NCBI GenBank assembly: GCA_019113675.1
Contig: DXHA01000027.1
Coordinates: 1-64,000 of the forward strand
From: Candidatus Yaniella excrementigallinarum
GTDB taxonomy: Bacteria; Actinomycetota; Actinomycetes; Actinomycetales; Micrococcaceae
Reading direction: 5' to 3'
Length of the DNA: 64,000 nt
Shown here: positions 60,099-64,000 of the stretch, piece after piece
How positions within the stretch are numbered: position 1 is the stretch's first letter
Layout: the number at the start of each line of letters is the position of its first letter
Position numbers and translations under genes: made by a program
Notes under the pieces: generated by a model
What the model was told of the DNA's origin: nothing
Databases searched by the model: none
The model's input: the letters and a program-made list of their open reading frames with translations, nothing else

Positions 60099-63000
60099 AT
60101 GTCCACAGAAAACTCATTCGGCCTCATGCGCATCGGACTGGCCACCGCCGACCAAATTCGCGAGTGGTCCTATGGTGAGGTCAAAAAACCGGAAACTATT
60201 AACTATCGCACCCTAAAACCAGAAAAAGACGGACTGTTTTGTGAACGCATTTTCGGCCCAACCCGCGACTGGGAATGCTACTGCGGTAAATACAAACGAG
60301 TCCGTTATAAGGGCATCATTTGTGAGCGCTGCGGTGTAGAAGTCACCCGCTCCAAAGTTCGCCGTGACCGGATGGGTCACATCGAACTGGCTGCACCCGT
60401 CACCCACATCTGGTACTTCAAAGGCGTTCCATCACGCCTTGGTTACCTACTGGATCTGGCGCCGAAAGACCTTGAAAAGATCATCTATTTCGCGGCCTAT
60501 ATGATCACCTCGGTGGATGAGGAAGCTCGCCATGCTGACCTGCCAAACCTGCAGGCCGAACATGACCAAGAAATCACCTTCCTGAAGAAACAGCTGGATT
60601 CAGATATCGCAGCTATCTCCCAGGATCTTGAAGAAGAGCTGGCACAACTCGAAAAGGCCGGGGCCAAGGCTGCAGAACGCGAAAAAGCTAAATCCTTGGC
60701 TGAAAAGACTATGGGCCAAGTACGCAAACGCGCCGAGGCTGAAATTGACCAGATGGAAGACGTCTGGGAACGTTTCAAGAACCTTAAAGTCGGCGATCTC
60801 GAGGGCGAAGAGCATATCTTCCGCGCCATGCGAGACAAGTACGGCGAATACTTTGAAGGTTCCATGGGTGCCGAATCGATCCAGCGCCGTCTGCAAAACT
60901 TCGACCTGCAAGGTGAAGCAGAAAAACTCCACGAGATCATTCAAACCGGACGCGGACAGCGGAAAACCCGTGCTTTGAAGCGGTTGAAAGTGGTTAATGC
61001 ATTTTTGACCACTAACAACTCACCAGAAGGTATGGTGCTGGATGCGGTCCCGATCATCCCACCGGAACTGCGCCCCATGGTGCAGCTTGATGGTGGACGT
61101 TTTGCGACCTCCGACCTTAACGACCTGTACCGTCGCGTCATTAACCGCAACTCACGTCTGAAGCGCCTACTGGAATTGGGCGCCCCAGAAATTATTGTGA
61201 ACAATGAAAAGCGCATGCTGCAGGAATCCGTTGACTCACTATTCGACAACGGACGTCGTGGCCGCGCAGTAACTGGTCCCGGTAACCGGCCACTGAAATC
61301 CCTATCCGATATGCTCAAGGGTAAACAGGGCCGCTTCCGTCAGAACCTACTCGGTAAGCGCGTTGACTACTCTGGCCGCTCTGTTATTGTCGTTGGTCCA
61401 CAGCTGGAACTACACCAGGCCGGTCTGCCAAAACAGATGGCACTGGAACTGTTCAAGCCATTCGTGATGAAACGCCTGGTTGATCTCAACCACGCGCAGA
61501 ATATCAAATCGGCCAAACGCATGGTGGAGCGCACCCGACCGCAGGTTTGGGACGTCCTGGAAGAGGTTATTACCGAACATCCGGTACTACTCAACCGTGC
61601 GCCAACCCTGCACCGACTCGGTATCCAGGCATTTGAGCCACAGCTGGTAGAAGGCAAAGCAATCCAGCTGCACCCACTGGTATGTGCCGCATTCAATGCC
61701 GACTTCGACGGCGACCAGATGGCAGTTCACCTGCCATTGAGCCCAGAAGCCCAAGCTGAAGCGCGCATCTTGATGCTGTCATCCAACAACATTCTCAAGC
61801 CATCAGATGGTCGTGCTGTGGCCGTACCGTCACAGGATATGATCATTGGTTTGAACCACCTTACTGAGGTGCGCGACGACGTTGAAGGCATCGGCAATAG
61901 CTACTCCACGTTTGGAGAAGCCGTCATGGCCATGGATGCTGGGCAACTGCACCTAAATGCAACTATCACCATTGGTGTTGACGGATTCGTACCATCTGCA
62001 GCCCAGCCTGCACCAGAAGGCTGGGAACCCGGGCAGCTGGCCAACCTGGAAACCACTTTAGGCCGTGTCCTGTTCAACCAGTTGCTACCGGCTGACTACC
62101 CCTGGGTAGAAATGGTCGCGACAAAAGGCACCCTGGGGAACCTTGTTAACGATCTGGCTGAACGCTACCCACTGGTAGAAACCGCGCAGGCACTGGACAA
62201 CCTGAAAGATGCCGGGTTCTACTGGGGCACATGGTCCGGCGTTACCGTAGCGATCTCCGATATCACCTCGAACTTCGATAAAGCCTCCATCATGGAATCC
62301 TATGAGGGCCAGGCTTCTAAAGTTCAGGTCCAGTATGAAACCGGTCTGATCGCAGACGAAGAACGTCGTGCCGAGCTCATCGACATCTGGAATAACGCCA
62401 CCGATGAGGTTGCCTCAGCAATGCAGAGCGGCATGGGCAAACAAAATGCCATTAACCGCATGGTCACCTCGGGTGCTCGCGGTAACTGGCTGCAGGTTCG
62501 CCAGATTGCCGGTATCCGTGGGCTCGTAGCTAACCCCAAGGGTGAGATTATCCCACGTCCGATCAAGTCCTCGTATCGTGAGGGCCTATCGGTGCTGGAA
62601 TACTTCTCCGCAACACACGGTGCTCGTAAGGGTCTAGCCGATACCGCGCTGAAGACGGCGAACTCCGGTTACCTGACTCGTCGTCTTGTCGATGTCTCCC
62701 AGGACGTTATTGTTCGAGAAGAAGACTGCGGTACTCGACGTGGACTCAACGTCGCCATTGCCACACCCAACGAAAACGGTGAGCTGGTTATGGCCGATGA
62801 CGTTGAAACCTCGGCTTACTCTCGCGTACTGGCTACCGACGTCAAAGACGCCGATGGCAATGTCGTTGCTAAAGCCGGTGAAGACGTTGGCAGTACCAAA
62901 CTCAACGAACTGGTCAAAGCTGGCATCACCGACATCCGTGTCCGCTCAGTATTGACCTGTGATTCCGCGGTTGGAACCTGTGCCAAGTGCTACGGTCGAT

Positions 63001-63989
63001 CCATGGCTACCGGTAAGGTCGTCGATATCGGAGAAGCCGTTGGCATTATCGCAGCCCAGTCCATTGGTGAGCCAGGTACTCAGCTGACGATGCGTACGTT
63101 CCACACCGGTGGTGTCGCATCGGCCGATGATATTACCCAAGGTCTGCCACGTATTCAGGAACTCTTCGAAGCTCGCACACCAAAAGGTGTCGCCCCGATC
63201 TCTGAAGTTGCCGGCCGTGTAACCATCGAAGAAGATGAGAAACAGGTCCGTCTCGTACTGACTCCAGACGACGGATCTGAAGAAATGGCTTACCCTGTCC
63301 TGCGTCGTTCCCGCATCCTTGTCGAAGACGGACAACACGTTGACGTCGGAACCCAACTGGTCTCAGGTGCGATCGATCCGAAGCAGGTACTACGTGTTCT
63401 TGGACCACGTGCCGCCCAGAAGTTCTTGGTCGACGAAGTTCAAGAGGTATACCAGTCGCAGGGTGTGGGCATTCACGACAAGCACGTGGAAGTCATCGTC
63501 CGACAGATGCTGCGTCGAATCACCATTATTGATTCCGGCGATACCGACCTGCTGCCAGGTGAACTTGCCGACCGTGTAGCATTCGTGGCAGCCAACCGTG
63601 CAGCCGTGGCTGAAGGTAAGCGTCCCGCTTCTGGCCGTGACGAGCTGATGGGTATCACCAAGGCATCTCTGGCAACAGACTCCTGGCTATCTGCTGCGTC
63701 CTTCCAGGAGACCACTCGCGTGCTGACACAGGCTGCGATGGAAGGCAAAGCTGATCCGCTGTTGGGCCTCAAGGAAAATGTCATCATCGGTAAGCTCATC
63801 CCAGCCGGTACCGGCCTGGATCGCTACACCAATGTTGCTGTTGAGCCAACAGATGACGCCAAGGCAAACATGTTTACTGGTGCCGCCGCGTTCCCGGACT
63901 TCGATTACCCGGGTATGGACACCGAAATCGGTGGAGACTTCCACGCCATTCCGCTGGAAGACTACGGCCTGGGTGGCGATTTCCGCTAA
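60099..63989 (+). CDS. rpoC: DNA-directed RNA polymerase subunit beta'
   Basis: [47 protein letters not shown]. Confidence 0.99.
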   Translation: MSTENSFGLMRIGLATADQIREWSYGEVKKPETINYRTLKPEKDGLFCERIFGPTRDWECYCGKYKRVRYKGIICERCGVEVTRSKVRRDRMGHIELAAPVTHIWYFKGVPSRLGYLLDLAPKDLEKIIYFAAYMITSVDEEARHADLPNLQAEHDQEITFLKKQLDSDIAAISQDLEEELAQLEKAGAKAAEREKAKSLAEKTMGQVRKRAEAEIDQMEDVWERFKNLKVGDLEGEEHIFRAMRDKYGEYFEGSMGAESIQRRLQNFDLQGEAEKLHEIIQTGRGQRKTRALKRLKVVNAFLTTNNSPEGMVLDAVPIIPPELRPMVQLDGGRFATSDLNDLYRRVINRNSRLKRLLELGAPEIIVNNEKRMLQESVDSLFDNGRRGRAVTGPGNRPLKSLSDMLKGKQGRFRQNLLGKRVDYSGRSVIVVGPQLELHQAGLPKQMALELFKPFVMKRLVDLNHAQNIKSAKRMVERTRPQVWDVLEEVITEHPVLLNRAPTLHRLGIQAFEPQLVEGKAIQLHPLVCAAFNADFDGDQMAVHLPLSPEAQAEARILMLSSNNILKPSDGRAVAVPSQDMIIGLNHLTEVRDDVEGIGNSYSTFGEAVMAMDAGQLHLNATITIGVDGFVPSAAQPAPEGWEPGQLANLETTLGRVLFNQLLPADYPWVEMVATKGTLGNLVNDLAERYPLVETAQALDNLKDAGFYWGTWSGVTVAISDITSNFDKASIMESYEGQASKVQVQYETGLIADEERRAELIDIWNNATDEVASAMQSGMGKQNAINRMVTSGARGNWLQVRQIAGIRGLVANPKGEIIPRPIKSSYREGLSVLEYFSATHGARKGLADTALKTANSGYLTRRLVDVSQDVIVREEDCGTRRGLNVAIATPNENGELVMADDVETSAYSRVLATDVKDADGNVVAKAGEDVGSTKLNELVKAGITDIRVRSVLTCDSAVGTCAKCYGRSMATGKVVDIGEAVGIIAAQSIGEPGTQLTMRTFHTGGVASADDITQGLPRIQELFEARTPKGVAPISEVAGRVTIEEDEKQVRLVLTPDDGSEEMAYPVLRRSRILVEDGQHVDVGTQLVSGAIDPKQVLRVLGPRAAQKFLVDEVQEVYQSQGVGIHDKHVEVIVRQMLRRITIIDSGDTDLLPGELADRVAFVAANRAAVAEGKRPASGRDELMGITKASLATDSWLSAASFQETTRVLTQAAMEGKADPLLGLKENVIIGKLIPAGTGLDRYTNVAVEPTDDAKANMFTGAAAFPDFDYPGMDTEIGGDFHAIPLEDYGLGGDFR

Positions 63990-64000
63990 ACCATAAGCCG

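Noticed and set aside
1-63996. CRISPR arrays, transposases, integrases, phage genes, toxin-antitoxin pairs or defence islands
   Set aside because: None visible: no regularly spaced direct repeats and no such protein motifs in the ORF track; the window is mostly core and metabolic genes.

Overview
The window is a contiguous stretch of chromosomal DNA with a moderate-to-high-GC actinobacterial look. A Micrococcaceae-like origin is my inference from gene content and protein character; I ran no database search. It reads left to right as follows. (1) A sarcosine/one-carbon catabolic block: IclR and GntR regulators, an MHS-type MFS transporter, glyA-soxB-soxD-soxA-soxG-sdaA. About 10 kb further on come a second IclR regulator, a second MHS-type MFS transporter and an N-carbamoylsarcosine amidase-like protein. 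(2) A CPH-motif (CopB-like) metal P-type ATPase, an orphan RtcB, a MaoC pair with murB, and an SGNH acyltransferase. (3) A YhgE/Pip protein divergent from a TetR regulator, an E. coli-type asd, folA/thyA, a MutT1-like protein, mshD, a nitrobindin-like protein and a YgfZ-like protein. (4) A polar amino acid/ectoine-type ABC transporter, panD, and modABC with an HTH-TOBE regulator. (5) aspartate aminotransferase, tRNA-Trp, secE-nusG-rplK-rplA, a NarL-type two-component system, rplJ-rplL, an inserted molybdopterin cluster (mobA, moaA, moaC, moeA-mog fusion), then rpoB-rpoC. I found no CRISPR array, transposon, phage or clear defence system. The most interesting signals are a split creatine/creatinine-to-pyruvate gene set with recurring GTTG/CAAC half-sites, a 43-nt near-perfect inverted repeat over the start codon of the mod regulator, ATACCC-N4/5-GGGTAT palindromes at two unrelated promoters, a MoeA-MogA fusion cluster between rplL and rpoB, and attenuator-like ribosomal leaders. 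I do not see strong evidence for a wholly novel system.
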